Assembly: GCA_037447655.1 (NCBI GenBank)
Contig: JBBHKE010002336.1
Coordinates: 9,099-50,794, forward strand
Source of the DNA: Zygnema cylindricum
Lineage: Eukaryota > Streptophyta > Zygnematophyceae > Zygnematales > Zygnemataceae
Length of the DNA stretch: 41,696 nucleotides
Direction: 5' to 3'
In this document: positions 19,768-30,254 of the stretch, piece by piece
How positions within the stretch are numbered: position 1 is the first letter of the stretch
Layout: each line of letters starts with the position of its first letter
Notes under the pieces: model-generated
The model's database searches: none
What the model was told of the DNA's origin: nothing
What the model saw: the letters and a program-made list of their open reading frames with translations, nothing else
Made by a program: the position numbers and the translations under genes

Positions 19768-22064
19768 ATGTCTCGCATCTCTCTCTCCATTTCCCCTCTC
19801 CTCTTTCTCCTCCTCTTCTCTCTATTACACTCCTATCGAACATTTGTACATGCTGCATCCGAGAGGTAATATTTTTCAGTCCTCAATTCGCTGATGTCTG
19901 AGGTCCATTTTAAACTCAAAACGTTTTGTATTCAAAATTTGGACACGTGTGTGTTTGTATCCACACCAATACGTGTGAGAATTATCAGTGACTCTGGAGC
20001 GGATGTTGACCGATATTTTTCTTGCTACCGGTTTTTTCTGAGAGTCACGAGTCCTCGATTTCTGAGCACTGTCACTCTTTTTTCTGAAAGTTTTGCAAAA
20101 CCCTAAATAACCCTAAAAAACCATGAAAAAGCCTCATTTATATTTTTTTGAATTGCTGTTGTTTTGATGTTTTTCTTTTGTCGTTTTCTGTCAAAGCTTT
20201 CACCTCGACTTGGGTCTGTTTCTCCACTACGGGCACTTTTATTTATTTTCCTTTTCTTTCTCATTAAATCGGATACAAACCGGTGTATGCAATCACATTA
20301 ACCATCGCTAAATCGACTCCATATGGATATATTCCATGCTATTTAAACAAAGAAAATGGCAAAACAAACAAAACAACAAAACAAAGAAAACGACAAAGCA
20401 TTCCAGTTTTGTCGGCTTTTTTTTGAATCTTGTCTGCTCATTTATTTTCTATTACTTTTTCTTTCTCTTTTCGTTTTCTTTTCCTTTTTCTTTCTTTCTT
20501 TCTTATTGTTTGCTGTACTTATAACAGTTTACAGGATTCTTCCGGTGCCGCGACAGTGAATTGCAACATTACGAGCTTGTGTCTCCCATGTTCTCAACAG
20601 CAAAAGGTAATACTTCATATATGAGAACTAATAATATGCTATCATAATGCTTTGGAACTAATTTCCTTGAAATGATTATAAATATTGTGATTTGTATACA
20701 TTGTATATATATATATATATATATCATGAGGACTAATACTATATATTACTATGAGAACTATCACTATATAATAATATGAGGACTAATAATATGATGTTAC
20801 GATGAGGACTAATACATGATATCATAATGCACTGAAAAGTAATTTCTTTGAAAAGGATCATAAATATAAGATACACGGATGATATCAATTGGGCACTTTT
20901 CTGATTGGGCATTTTTTTGTAATTGGACATTTTTTTTTTGCTCTTGTATTTTCTTAAGGTAGGTGTTATTGGGTATGTCTAGGTTTTCCAATTACGACGT
21001 CTTGCCAGATTCATCTTCTTGTCTTTTTTGGTCAATTTGCAGGACGAAGATTCCTCCTGTCGACCTACGGGATATCGACAGTCTATTCGATGTCTTAAAG
21101 TTACTAAAGACGAGTCTGGCGATAGTCACAAAAGGGGTAATTCAGGCAGTACTAAAGGAGAAAATGATGAAAACGATCCTCAAAATCGGCGACGAATGCA
21201 AGAAGTTATCCCTTTTCTCGGAGGTTTCCATGCAGCCGCTTCTCATTTGTTGCAAAACAGGAAAGGAGGAAGAGTAAGGGGGGGGAGTAAGGATAGTTAT
21301 GGAGGGGCAGGGAGAGTAGTAGAGGGGCTGAGGAGGCACTTGTTGAAGGTCGGGTCCGAGGGGAAGGTCGAGTACTTTAATACTTTTCAGAGTTGTTCTC
21401 CTGAGCAGGAGGATACCCTCAGTGTCCTCAATTTTGAGGTAAGAGAAAGCAGTTTCCGTTTCCCCTTTCTCTCTCTCTCCCTCTCTTCTTCTTAGTGATA
21501 CTTATGTCAATATTGACGCAGACTTTGTGAGTGTACTGCATTCGATTTCAGGTGAGGGGTAAGTGGTTGGGTTATTCGCATCACGTAATCTTGTGTTTTA
21601 TTTTTTGGAAGGAAATCCATTTTTTTCCGTTATGTTATCATCATTTGAACCGCAATTTGTCACAGATGCTTAAGATAAGTTGTTACAGTAGTAAAACGCT
21701 GATTGACAAATCTTCTATCCAGTGTCCAAGTAAGTTCATTATTTTCTGTGTATTAAAAACTACGGTAATGGTTTAATTCGTATCCCAGTCCACTCTCAAA
21801 ACAGTGAACAACTCCAAATTTACTTTGTTCACAAACTTTGTGAAACTATGTCCACAAATCCACTAGTTGATATGAACAAAACGTGAAATTATGTGAACAA
21901 ATCTAATATGTTTTTGCTGATATTTTCAGAGATTTTATTGGTTGGATTTGCAGGGGATTATGCTCCTTATTTTAGGGCTTTGCGGTCGGATTGTTTACCA
22001 ACGAAAAAAGAGAAGTGCAGCCAATATGGGAATGACATCTGTCCCTAGTAATCCACGTTTCTAA
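19768..22064 (+). CDS. JTB-family single-pass membrane protein, 4 exons, 227 aa
   Basis: Exons: 19768-19865, 20528-20606, 21043-21438, 21954-22064. All introns are GT-AG and reading phase is kept (2, 0, 0). Residues 1-29 form a signal peptide. The luminal part has C45, C51, C54, C65 and C76. The core CLPC at 51-54, ten residues, then CRPTGY (65-70) and C76 matches the spacing of the JTB (jumping translocation breakpoint) domain as I recall it. A basic, Gly-rich linker follows, then YFNTFQSC (C177) and LSVLNFEG leading into the membrane helix (192-206), ended by basic RKKR and a short cytosolic tail. Animal JTB is linked to mitochondria and cytokinesis; the plant role is not known to me. The acceptor at 20527 was chosen because the one seven bases later puts the exon out of frame. 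Confidence 0.85.
20638..20880. repeat. Short repeats inside JTB intron 2
   Basis: An (AT)n run at about 20706-20724 is followed by four spaced copies of ATGAGGACTAATA-like units (about 20727-20815). The whole is bracketed by a direct repeat (ATCATAATGC...AATTTC at 20641 and 20821). Confidence 0.65.
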
Positions 22065-22317
22065 ACATCTTCAAGCTGAAATATTGGAAGATCCCAATCC
22101 GAAAGTTCACTCTTTATACACAACCCTGTTACGATCCTGTTTTGGACTCTTTCAACCAAATTAACGACTTCTGTGCGTGAAGTCAAGGATTCCGTATTCT
22201 TTCTAATTCGATTTTATAATCTGCCGGTTTTTTATTCCAGATCTGGCGTTATTTGTCTTGAGAGAGAAGAGACGCTACAAGACTTTATTTTCTGTACAAT
22301 GTAGGCAACCATAATCT
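22065..22317. other. 3' flank of the JTB-like gene
   Basis: Holds the presumed 3' UTR. No canonical AATAAA is seen; polyadenylation may occur near the TGTACAATGTAGGC stretch around 22295. Nothing else is supported. Confidence 0.4.
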
Positions 22318-22644
22318 TCAACTCCATAGCCTGGATAAACGTATCTCCATATTTTGACTCATCCAGTCATCGGTAGTTTCAGACAGGTCAAATTTTGAGT
22401 CATTTTGCAGTGCACTCTCTAAAGCAAAGTGCTTGTAGAGGGTTGAGAAAAAAATTGACTTATTAACTCTCAAGTGTCTTATTCTATCTGCGTCGAAAAA
22501 AGTATCCAGGCTTAGGAAGAGGTTGTTTTTGGGAATCAGGTAGCCAGGACTGGGTAGAGAAAAACTAGTATGTTGTTCCTGTATGATAATAATGTTAAAG
22601 TGCAAGGTGTTTGTAACAAGCCTTTGCGTGAATGTACCGTCACC
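22318..22644 (-). CDS. Possible terminal exon of an unrecognised gene
   Basis: The minus strand has an open segment that can start after a GACGGTACAG acceptor and ends at TGA (22318-22320), about 108 codons. Its composition looks protein-like: acidic and aromatic patches such as LDTFFDADRIRHLR and KFDLSETTDDWMSQNMEIRL. I recognise no family. A second open stretch just upstream (22690-22770, QNSYQADAPYFLANKF) might belong to the same gene. It would be convergent with the JTB-like gene. It could equally be a relict or chance open frame. Confidence 0.3.
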   Translation of the reverse strand, partial: GDGTFTQRLVTNTLHFNIIIIQEQHTSFSLPSPGYLIPKNNLFLSLDTFFDADRIRHLRVNKSIFFSTLYKHFALESALQNDSKFDLSETTDDWMSQNMEIRLSRLWS

Positions 22645-22790
22645 CTGTACCGTCATTAATTTCGATGGATGAAAAAAGGGAGAATTTATTTGCAAGGAAA
22701 TAAGGTGCATCAGCTTGATAGCTATTTTGAAAGAGTGCAGAAAACTGGCTCGAATCTTTTGAAGAAGGAATTGTATGTTGCATGCAGAGT

Positions 22791-22936
22791 TCAGATGTGC
22801 GAAAACAATTGGAAACTATATTTGTGGTTAGCATGTACGAGACGCGTATCATACCGGTTTTTTTGTTCGAGAAAGATACGCGTATAGTACGGGAAAACCA
22901 CATATAGAGTTTCCAATTGTTTTCGCACATTTGAAC
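22791..22936. mobile_element. Foldback MITE, about 146 bp
   Basis: GTTCAGATGTGCGAAAACAA at the left pairs with TTGTTTTCGCACATTTGAAC at the right. The complementarity continues inward (TTGGAAACT, TGTGGTTA/AAACCACA, ATACGCGTAT) to a small central loop. A diverged copy is at about 30974-31136. Confidence 0.8.
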
Positions 22937-22939
22937 CAT

Positions 22940-24149
22940 GGTTTCATGCTCATTTAAGACATAAGCAACTATTCATGCAATGACTTCGAAAAATATTTTG
23001 AAGTTTGTTATTTGTGGCATGTGAAGTGAGATCTCAAGCCACAAGTCATACTGCTACCTTGAAAATGGGTGGAACTTGGTTCAAAGCGTGGGTTTTATGT
23101 GTGGAAACATTTTGAAACACTCTGTATTGCTACACTGTACTGTATGCGTACTTTACAGGTATTCGTATATAATAATATATAGTGTTTTCCAAATGTTTTC
23201 CATTAAGGCATATGTTTCAAACCTATGTTCAAAAAATGTAAGAATGCGACTCCCAACTGGTAGTTCTACATTTTTCTCTTTCATATCTATATCTTTATTC
23301 TGCATTTCTTCCTGTTTCATATACCTTTTCCGTACATAAGCTCATGAGGTTTGTGACAACATTATGAGCAGAGTGAGAGAAGATTTGTACATTGGGAAAC
23401 GTGGCGAACAATAAATTTATGTCCATCCACTTCCATTCAATTTGGATGTACATGCACTTATCCCAGCTTAGTTTTGAGATACGCCATTACATAGATATCA
23501 ATTTCTATTAGGAATGTATAAAATCATCAGTAGACATTGCAAAAGATTATGTTTGTAGAAGTTGTTCGTTGTTTGTTAAAAAAAAATAGAGTTATCATCC
23601 ATATACATTCCAAAATTCCATGGCTATTTTAACCTCTTTTACTTGTACGAATCTGTCCACGTTCGTGAATGATACAAAGCACACATCGGCAACAAGCCAT
23701 GCGATTAATCCTGGTCGGCTACGAATGGACTTTGACTTTTTGCTCGTTTCAAAACTCGTCTGCATTGTGCCTAAAGAGATTTTTGAAAACGTCGATATAG
23801 GAACGGGCCCGGATCGTGGAACCGTGGGATTTTGAAAAACCCTGCGTCGTCATATCGAGAAACCGGCACGGTGCAATTTGCTAAAAATCGCTCTTGCGAT
23901 AAGTGTTTCTCGATATTTATCATATCGTCTTTGTCACGTAGCCACCTATTTCTGAATCAATTCTTGGGTAAATTGTGAAGACTGTTGACGACTTGACGTT
24001 AAGAAGTAGAATCGCTATTTTTGTCACTTTTCATGGTACGCTAAAATTCGTACAGTGGTACGGACACAGAAAAGCCAATCAAGATGCACGATCTGCTCAA
24101 CCGAGGCTTTCAGCCAAATCCACACACATCCTGATACGAAATAAAACAA
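22940..24149. other. Intergenic DNA, nothing recognised
   Basis: No exon or repeat can be supported. A short imperfect inverted repeat (CATATCGAGAAAC and GTTTCTCGATATTTATC) lies at about 23848-23922. Confidence 0.4.
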
Positions 24150-25215
24150 GGGAATTGATCATGGCATTGACTGTTTTTGGTTGCGCACATCACTTACGTC
24201 ATTTTGTCATAAATTGTACTTTTGAAGTACACATTGGTACAAGTAAAGTACCGTTGAGTCTAAATTTGACGGTCAATTGGTTGGACAACTTTTACTTTCA
24301 AAATATTGTTTCAACCGCTTAAACTTATTGCCGCGGTTGCGAACGTCGACCGTCATAATAAAATTAGCAATTCACACGGCCGGCGAACGTTTACGGTAAC
24401 AAAACTGCGGCAACCACATGTAAATAAAAGTGTTGCAGACAGTCACTTATTGTCGTTACGTGAGCTCCACGGTGAGAGCACATTAGATATTAACTTGGCC
24501 GCAAAATTGAGTTTTGGTCGTCTAAGCGTTACATTGAATTTAGACGCAAATTGAAACGAAACCCAACTGAAGTACTGTAAGTCTTGTACGGAAATATTAA
24601 AACGCACGAAACAAAATTTCGCTCTCAATGTAAGAATGTTCATTCGTAGATAGTGTGGCTCGATTTCGTCGCGCGTGACGACGCGCATTTTTTTCATTTA
24701 ATTTCAATTGAAATTTGTACGCCTCTTCGTTTTATTATAGTGTAGAAAGTTTATTTTGTCTCGTGCATTTTAACATTTCCGTACAAGACTTACAGTACTT
24801 CAGTTTTAAAGGGGTTTCGTTTCAATTTGCGTCTAAGTTCAATGTAACGGTTACACGACCATAATTCAAATTTGCGGCTAAGTTAATATCCAACGTGCTC
24901 TCACCGTGGAGCTCACGTAACGACAAAAAGTGACTGTCTGCAACACTTTTATTTACATGTGGTTGCCGCAGTTTTGTTACCGTAAACGTTCGCTGGCAGT
25001 GTGAATAGCTAATTTTATTATGACGGTCGACATTGGCAAGCGCGGCAAAAACTTAAGCGGTTGAAACAATATTTTGAAAGTCAATTTTGTTACCGTCAAA
25101 TTTAGATTCAACGGTACTTTACTTGTACAAATGTGTACTTCAAACGTACAGTTTTTGACAAAATGACGTATGTGACCGTGCGCAACCAAAACAATCACTG
25201 ACATGATCAATTCCC
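24150..25215. mobile_element. Long-TIR foldback element with 8-bp target duplication, 1066 bp
   Basis: Ends GGGAATTGATCATG and CATGATCAATTCCC. The two arms (24150 to about 24618 and about 24752-25215) are reverse complements at roughly 85% or better over about 465 bp, with a 130-bp centre. TAAAACAA flanks both sides (24142-24149 and 25216-25223), a perfect 8-bp target duplication. No protein is encoded. The duplication length fits hAT or P types, and arms this long are more typical of foldback or Mutator-like elements, so the superfamily stays open. Transcription across it would give a long hairpin RNA. Confidence 0.92.
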
Positions 25216-25223
25216 TAAAACAA

Positions 25224-25892
25224 CATCCAAAAACCGACGTTTTTTGCATAATCAAATATCCTTGTTTTCTTTAACCTTTTTGGCTTCTGCTGCTCTCAAG
25301 TTCCTTCTTCCTGCCTCAAAGGATTGCCACGTAGCGAAATGATGCATGCTCCAAGATCGAATGACATACTACCAAAATTTGTAAGCGTACATAATCTTGT
25401 CACATCTTCATGTCTTACTGCTGCCTTGTCGTCGTCCGTACAATTACAACAATACGAAAATCCCTTTAAGGGTGGCATTCCATTACCGAAAAGTGGGGTT
25501 GTTTAATGTGGGCGCACAAGTTCGCCCCGGTCCGTGCCATTTTTTTTTCTAAGGAAAACATCATTACAGGAAAATCTCTAAGGTTGTAGGCCTAAATTCT
25601 TGACCTTCGAATGCCATTACAATTTTTATCCGAGACGCCACATCACCAACCCTACAGTCTGTGAAGACCGTGCACAAGGATAAGACTTTGCAAAGACTGA
25701 ACGTGTAAAAAAGGGTCGTGTGGAAAAGTAAAATAAAATCCACGATGAGCGCGCGCGTATGTGCGTACAAGTCGCAAGGGCCATGTGCCTTCCGTCAGGG
25801 TGGTCGCGAATCCGCCGAAATTATCCCGTCACGCTTTCACCATCAAAGTTTGCCGCCGCCTTTTTGTCGTTGCGTTTTTAAATTTTGGGTAG
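25224..25892. other. Intergenic DNA with old repeat
   Basis: 25780-25880 resembles 10750-10870. No gene is supported. Confidence 0.4.
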
Positions 25893-26095
25893 TACACCTT
25901 GAATCGTTATTAGCGTATAGAAATTATTAGTGTAAAGAAAGAAGTAGCGTCATTCATTATAATTTAGTGTCAGTAGACGTGGCAGATTATGGTTCACGTC
26001 CTTAAATAGTGTAATTAATTATATTTAAGGTATCAATGTCAAAATTTAGGGGTGACGATATAGGGTACATAAGGCTAATAACGATTCACGGTGTA
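25893..26095. mobile_element. Internally deleted TACACCG-TIR element, 203 bp
   Basis: Left TACACCTTGAATCGTTATTA, right TAATAACGATTCACGGTGTA. Its right 70 bp matches 2220-2285 (AAAATTTAGGGGTGACGATA-like). Confidence 0.85.
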
Positions 26096-26194
26096 CATTA
26101 TAATGCCCTCTGTATTCATTAATTGCCTCCGCTCGTACAGATCATAGTTCAAAAGTAGGCATTTTTTCGTAGGCCTTAAATAGGCCGCCTTTAG

Positions 26195-26375
26195 CGTAAG
26201 TTGTGTTACGGGATTTCCTTGTGATCTTCTTAGATCGCTACTTTGATCAGAGACCGTCCGATCGTCCGAATCTGACGATAGTCCTATCGTAAGTTGTGTT
26301 ATGGGCTTTCCATGTGATATTCTTAGATCGCTACTTTGATCAGCGACCGTCCGATCGTTCAAATTTGACGGTTTA
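26195..26375. repeat. Tandem duplication, 93-bp period, two copies
   Basis: CGTAAGTTGTGTTACGGG...TAGATCGCTACTTTGATCAG...CCGTCCGATCGT occurs at 26195 and again at 26288, with a handful of substitutions. Confidence 0.85.
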
Positions 26376-27044
26376 AATAAAAAGTACCTCAAAACTCACA
26401 AAAAAATATTTTTTTGTTAAAATGTTTTTCAAAATTTAGACATGACATTTAATTCTCTGTCGATCGATGTGCAACTAAACCCTGTTACTATTTTATTTCA
26501 TTTTGCAGCCAATACAATATGGGTTTTAAGGTAGTATTGTAAAATTTACGTACAATAGGCATATTGTATGGGCGAGTTTCACCTACTTTAAAACTATGGT
26601 ACAGATATTGCGTTTGGACTTTGCATTCTAAGGGTGAAGTTCCATAGACGTTTCTGTAATCGTACGGCCAACTTTACAGACTGGGTCGATTTGAGTCGAT
26701 GTTCCATCACGTAGAGTCTGTAAACCACGTGTTCTAAATTGACTGGCGCCACGCAAGATACGATCCGAGAGTGAATATCTTTCAGATTTTTAGCACCGAC
26801 AAACTTAAGTTCAAATCTTCACTTGTGTACTATGTACCTGCGTACGAAGTAATCATACGACAAAAGCATAGATGTCCTATGCGCATAAAACGCACGGAGT
26901 AAACTAACGAATACTACGTTCTGTGCGCATAAAACAATTTTCAACTTTATAAAATTCGCAGTAAAATTCGTATTTTTTTTTTTACTTTTCAAATTTTAAA
27001 ATTATAATATTCAAAACCCTAAAAAACTGAAACGTGCAACAAAC

Positions 27045-27285
27045 CAACGACCAGGCTGCTTGGTTGCTAAACCAGCGACCAGACTGCCTAGTTCAGCAAC
27101 CAGACTGCCTCGTCGCTGAACCAACGACCACTGCCTGGTTGCTGAACCAACGACCACTGCCTGGTTGCTGAACCAGCGACCAGACTGCCTAGTTCAGCAA
27201 CCAGACTGCCTCGTCGCTGAACCAGCGACCACTGCCTGGTTGCTGAACCAGCGACCAGACTGCCTCGTCGTTGGTACAACATGGC
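27045..27285. repeat. Subterminal tandem array in the hAT element
   Basis: About nine variant units of roughly 25-30 bp built from CAGCGACCA, GACTGCC and GGTTGCTGAACC. Many units contain the inverted pair GGTTGCTGAACCAGCGACC, so the array is both tandem and self-complementary. Subterminal repeats bound by transposase are a known hAT feature; that role is inferred here. Confidence 0.85.
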
Positions 27286-27530
27286 TTTGTAAAAAATTGT
27301 CCACAATAAAAAACCATGTCCACAATCAAAAATGACAAAGTTCACATTGAAGCAAAACAAAACAATCGTTGTACTAATCTGGGGGATATGATCTAATTCT
27401 CACATTAAAACTATGTCAACTCATTGCAGGCTGTGAATACATATATCTCTCATATCTCTCTTTACTCCAAATCTACGTCAAACATGTCTTCATCAAACTC
27501 CTCTTCTCCTACCCCCCCTTCCTCTTCCTC

Positions 27531-29414
27531 TCATGCTACCATTTCCTCTTCATAACTAACATCCCTAGTGTTATGTAATAATCTGAGATTGCTAAAGACC
27601 CAAACCAAATCATTGGCTCTTTTAGCTGTCAACCTGTTCCTTTTCTTAGAGTGAATATGGTCATAGGTTGACCAATTCCTCTCACATGAGCTGGCAACTG
27701 TACATTGTGCAAGGATCCTAATTGATATTTTCCGTAAAGTTGGGGTGAAAGACCCGAACTGCTGCCACCACTTCCACCCCGGCATATCTTTAGGACAAGT
27801 TTTTGTCACTTCCCTCCCAAATATGCCCTCAAAGCCTTTATACTTAGACAAATTGGAGTAGGCCGGAGCCTGATCCGCCACATTTGGTAACATCTTATCG
27901 AGCATTATTTGAAAACCTTCCATTACTTTCACATTTGAAAGTTGATCATACTTATAACTTTGGTACTCGGGATCGAGTACAAAGCCGGCAGCATATATAG
28001 GGCTATGAGCCATCTCCCATCTGGCGATGAAAGACACCTTCAGCTCCTCCAAAATCTGCAGACTTTCGTAATTTCGTGCTCCTCCATTGTTGGATAACTT
28101 CACTAAGAAATCCCCAATAGTGTTAAAACCATGATAAACCTTCCCCACGTTTGGGCTCCCTTTGTCTCACTCCCTCATCAGTCGCACTACAGGTTCAGAA
28201 ATTGTCACAACCTCAGTCACTCTCGTCCAAAACTCTGGGTTTAAGATATGGCCTTTAATCTTAGCACCCTCTAACTTGTATGTAGACTTCAATAACCACT
28301 GTTTGTAAGCATCATCAAACATCAACATCTCCAAGTTATCCTTCACATGTAAAAACCTCTGTAGCATGATGAAATTTGTAGCAAACCTGGTCTCTCCAGG
28401 TTTCAAAAGCCTAAGTTTGGAGATTTTGTTGAACAAGGCTGTAGTCATATGATGATTCATGATAAATTTCAACACCTCCTTCACCTCTCGGACAGGTGTG
28501 GAAATAAATGATAACTTGCCTCAATCCTCCAACATTAGGTCCAATACGTGGGCAGCACATGGCGTCCACGTGATGGAAGGATACTTTTCCATGAGCATCG
28601 AGGCGGCAGCCTTGTTCACAGGAGCAGAACATGTCACAATTTGTACCACATGTTCGACCCCCACCGCAAGAACTCATTTCTCTAACACTTGACAAACATA
28701 TTCAGCATCCTTGATTTTCCCTCGAGTGTCTTCCGCCTGGAGAAACATGTCACCTTTGGGGGTGACAGCTAGAATGTTTAGGAGAGGCGTATCGTCAACC
28801 GCCGTCCAACCGTCAGATGTGATGGAGGCACCGGTGACTTTTATGGTCTCATAGTAGCTTGCCAAATCGCTAGTGATCGCTGCTTTCGTCTCAGACAGAA
28901 GGCGATTTCTCATGGTATTCCTGTGAGGTAACTTGTAATATGACCCTATATCCCCGGTCTTCTTCAGTGCTGCCTTAAAGTATGGGTCGTCCAATAGCCG
29001 AAACGGTAAACCATTGGCAAAGAAAGCCTTTGCCCATGCTACATCCACCTCTTTTTGGTTATGCATATTGAATACACTATTTATTTTGGTCTGAACACCT
29101 TGTACCTTACTACTATGGCTAGATCCAGGACATCCAGTGAGTTTTTCCAAATCGGATATGACACGTTTCCGACAGCCATGATAAGATTTTGCGGTCTCCG
29201 ATGCATTTAACTCATTTTGCACTTCATCCGGACATAAAATGCAAGCTCTAATGCCCCCACTTTTAATATTTCCTAGCAGATGGTTCCTAATCCTAGTTGC
29301 TTGACCATTGTATTCAAAATTGCAGTATATACAGATGCATATTTTGTTATTCCCAAGCAACTCTCCTTCTGGAGGCTTAACGTGCTCCCACTCGATTCCT
29401 CGTGGCCTAGGCAT
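27531..29414 (-). pseudogene. hAT transposase with BED finger and DUF659, three in-frame TGA codons
   Basis: One frame of 627 codons runs without any frameshift from ATG at 29414. It is interrupted only by TGA at codons 247 (28674-28676), 298 (28521-28523) and 416 (28167-28169). Domains: BED-type zinc finger near residues 8-62 (C28, C31, H45); DUF659-like block about 130-235 (PFRLLDDPYFKAAL, SDGWTAVDD); and the hAT C-terminal dimerisation region about 555-610 (SSCERNWSTYDHIHSKKRNR, then NDLVWVFSNLRLL). No functional product is expected unless TGA is read through. Confidence 0.92.
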
Positions 29415-29723
29415 GGATACTTCTATTTAGGTTCGTGGAAACTTGAAGGGTGGCTTCAATGACAGGTTTATTGGCCGCTTTTATGGCGTTTCTAATGGTG
29501 GCTTCGTTGTGAAGGAGGAGTGGAGGACAGATTAAAATTCGCGCGCGAAAATGAACCAACGTCTCTTTTTTTAAAAATGTCCGTACAATTTCCGTACAGT
29601 ATGTGACGTACGATTTTTACTAATCTTACGAAACAAGCGAATACTACGTAGTAATCGGAAAAAAGTCCAAATACGTACGAATAGGACATCTATGGACAAA
29701 AGTTTTATACTTTTTGGAGACGC

Positions 29724-30254
29724 TACACCGCGCATCTTTATTAGTGTCAAAGTTTAAATAGTGTGGAAGTAAATATACCGTCATTGACGCTAATTAAGAA
29801 TAAAAAAAAGGTGCATTCTAATTTCGGCGTTTATGCTAATTTGGGAACTGCAAAAATGGAATATTCGTTGTACGATTATATACATTAATATATGTATCCG
29901 TACAAAATATAAAAAATAGTACGCCGTCGTGAAATTTAAATATCCGTACATGTAAGACTAATTTACGTGTCAGAACAATTCCGTTTTTTTAGCGCACGAT
30001 CCTATGCGTGCGCGTCTGATTTAACTCATTTTTTGTAAAATTTTCACTTGAAAACGTACATTTATGTACGGCCTGACATCTACCGTACACCACACTATTT
30101 AGATATTATTGTAATTCGTCCTTTACGCTATTTTGTACGGTTCCTTAATTAACGTCAAGGAAAAAATAAAATCATGTATCCTATTTGAGGAAAAAAATCA
30201 AAATTTTAAGAACCCAAATTAGTGTCGTTGACACTAATAACGATGCGCGGTGTA
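29724..30254. mobile_element. TACACCG-TIR element, 531 bp
   Basis: Left TACACCGCGCATCTTTATTA, right TAATAACGATGCGCGGTGTA. The ends differ at one position over 20. It is inserted in the Harbinger-like element 26632-30740, 21 bp from the hAT target duplication. Non-coding. Confidence 0.9.

Larger units (their letters stand above)
26867..29694 (-). mobile_element. hAT DNA transposon, complete ends, 2828 bp
   Basis: Terminal inverted repeats CATAGATGTCCTAT (26867-26880) and ATAGGACATCTATG (29681-29694) match over 14/14 bases. Both sides are flanked by GACAAAAG (26859-26866 and 29695-29702), a perfect 8-bp duplication as hAT elements make. It contains a hAT transposase in reverse orientation, interrupted by three stop codons, and a tandem array in the subterminal region after the gene. 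The unbroken target duplication and TIRs contrast with the broken gene, so it may have moved by a transposase supplied in trans, or decayed after insertion. Confidence 0.95.

Noticed and set aside
24306-24697. Open frames in both arms of the foldback element
   Set aside because: They arise from the inverted repeat and show no domain. Codon patterns are not conserved between the arms.
27045-27285. CRISPR-like array
   Set aside because: Units are contiguous variants without unique spacers and lie within a eukaryotic hAT transposon.
28459-28692. Plus-strand open frame opposite the hAT transposase
   Set aside because: It is the antisense shadow of the transposase, whose own frame matches known hAT domains.
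27531-29414. Genetic code with TGA reassigned
   Set aside because: The RT pseudogene and copia gag also contain TAA stops. The intact genes here give no sign that TGA encodes an amino acid, and the possible minus-strand exon ends at TGA.
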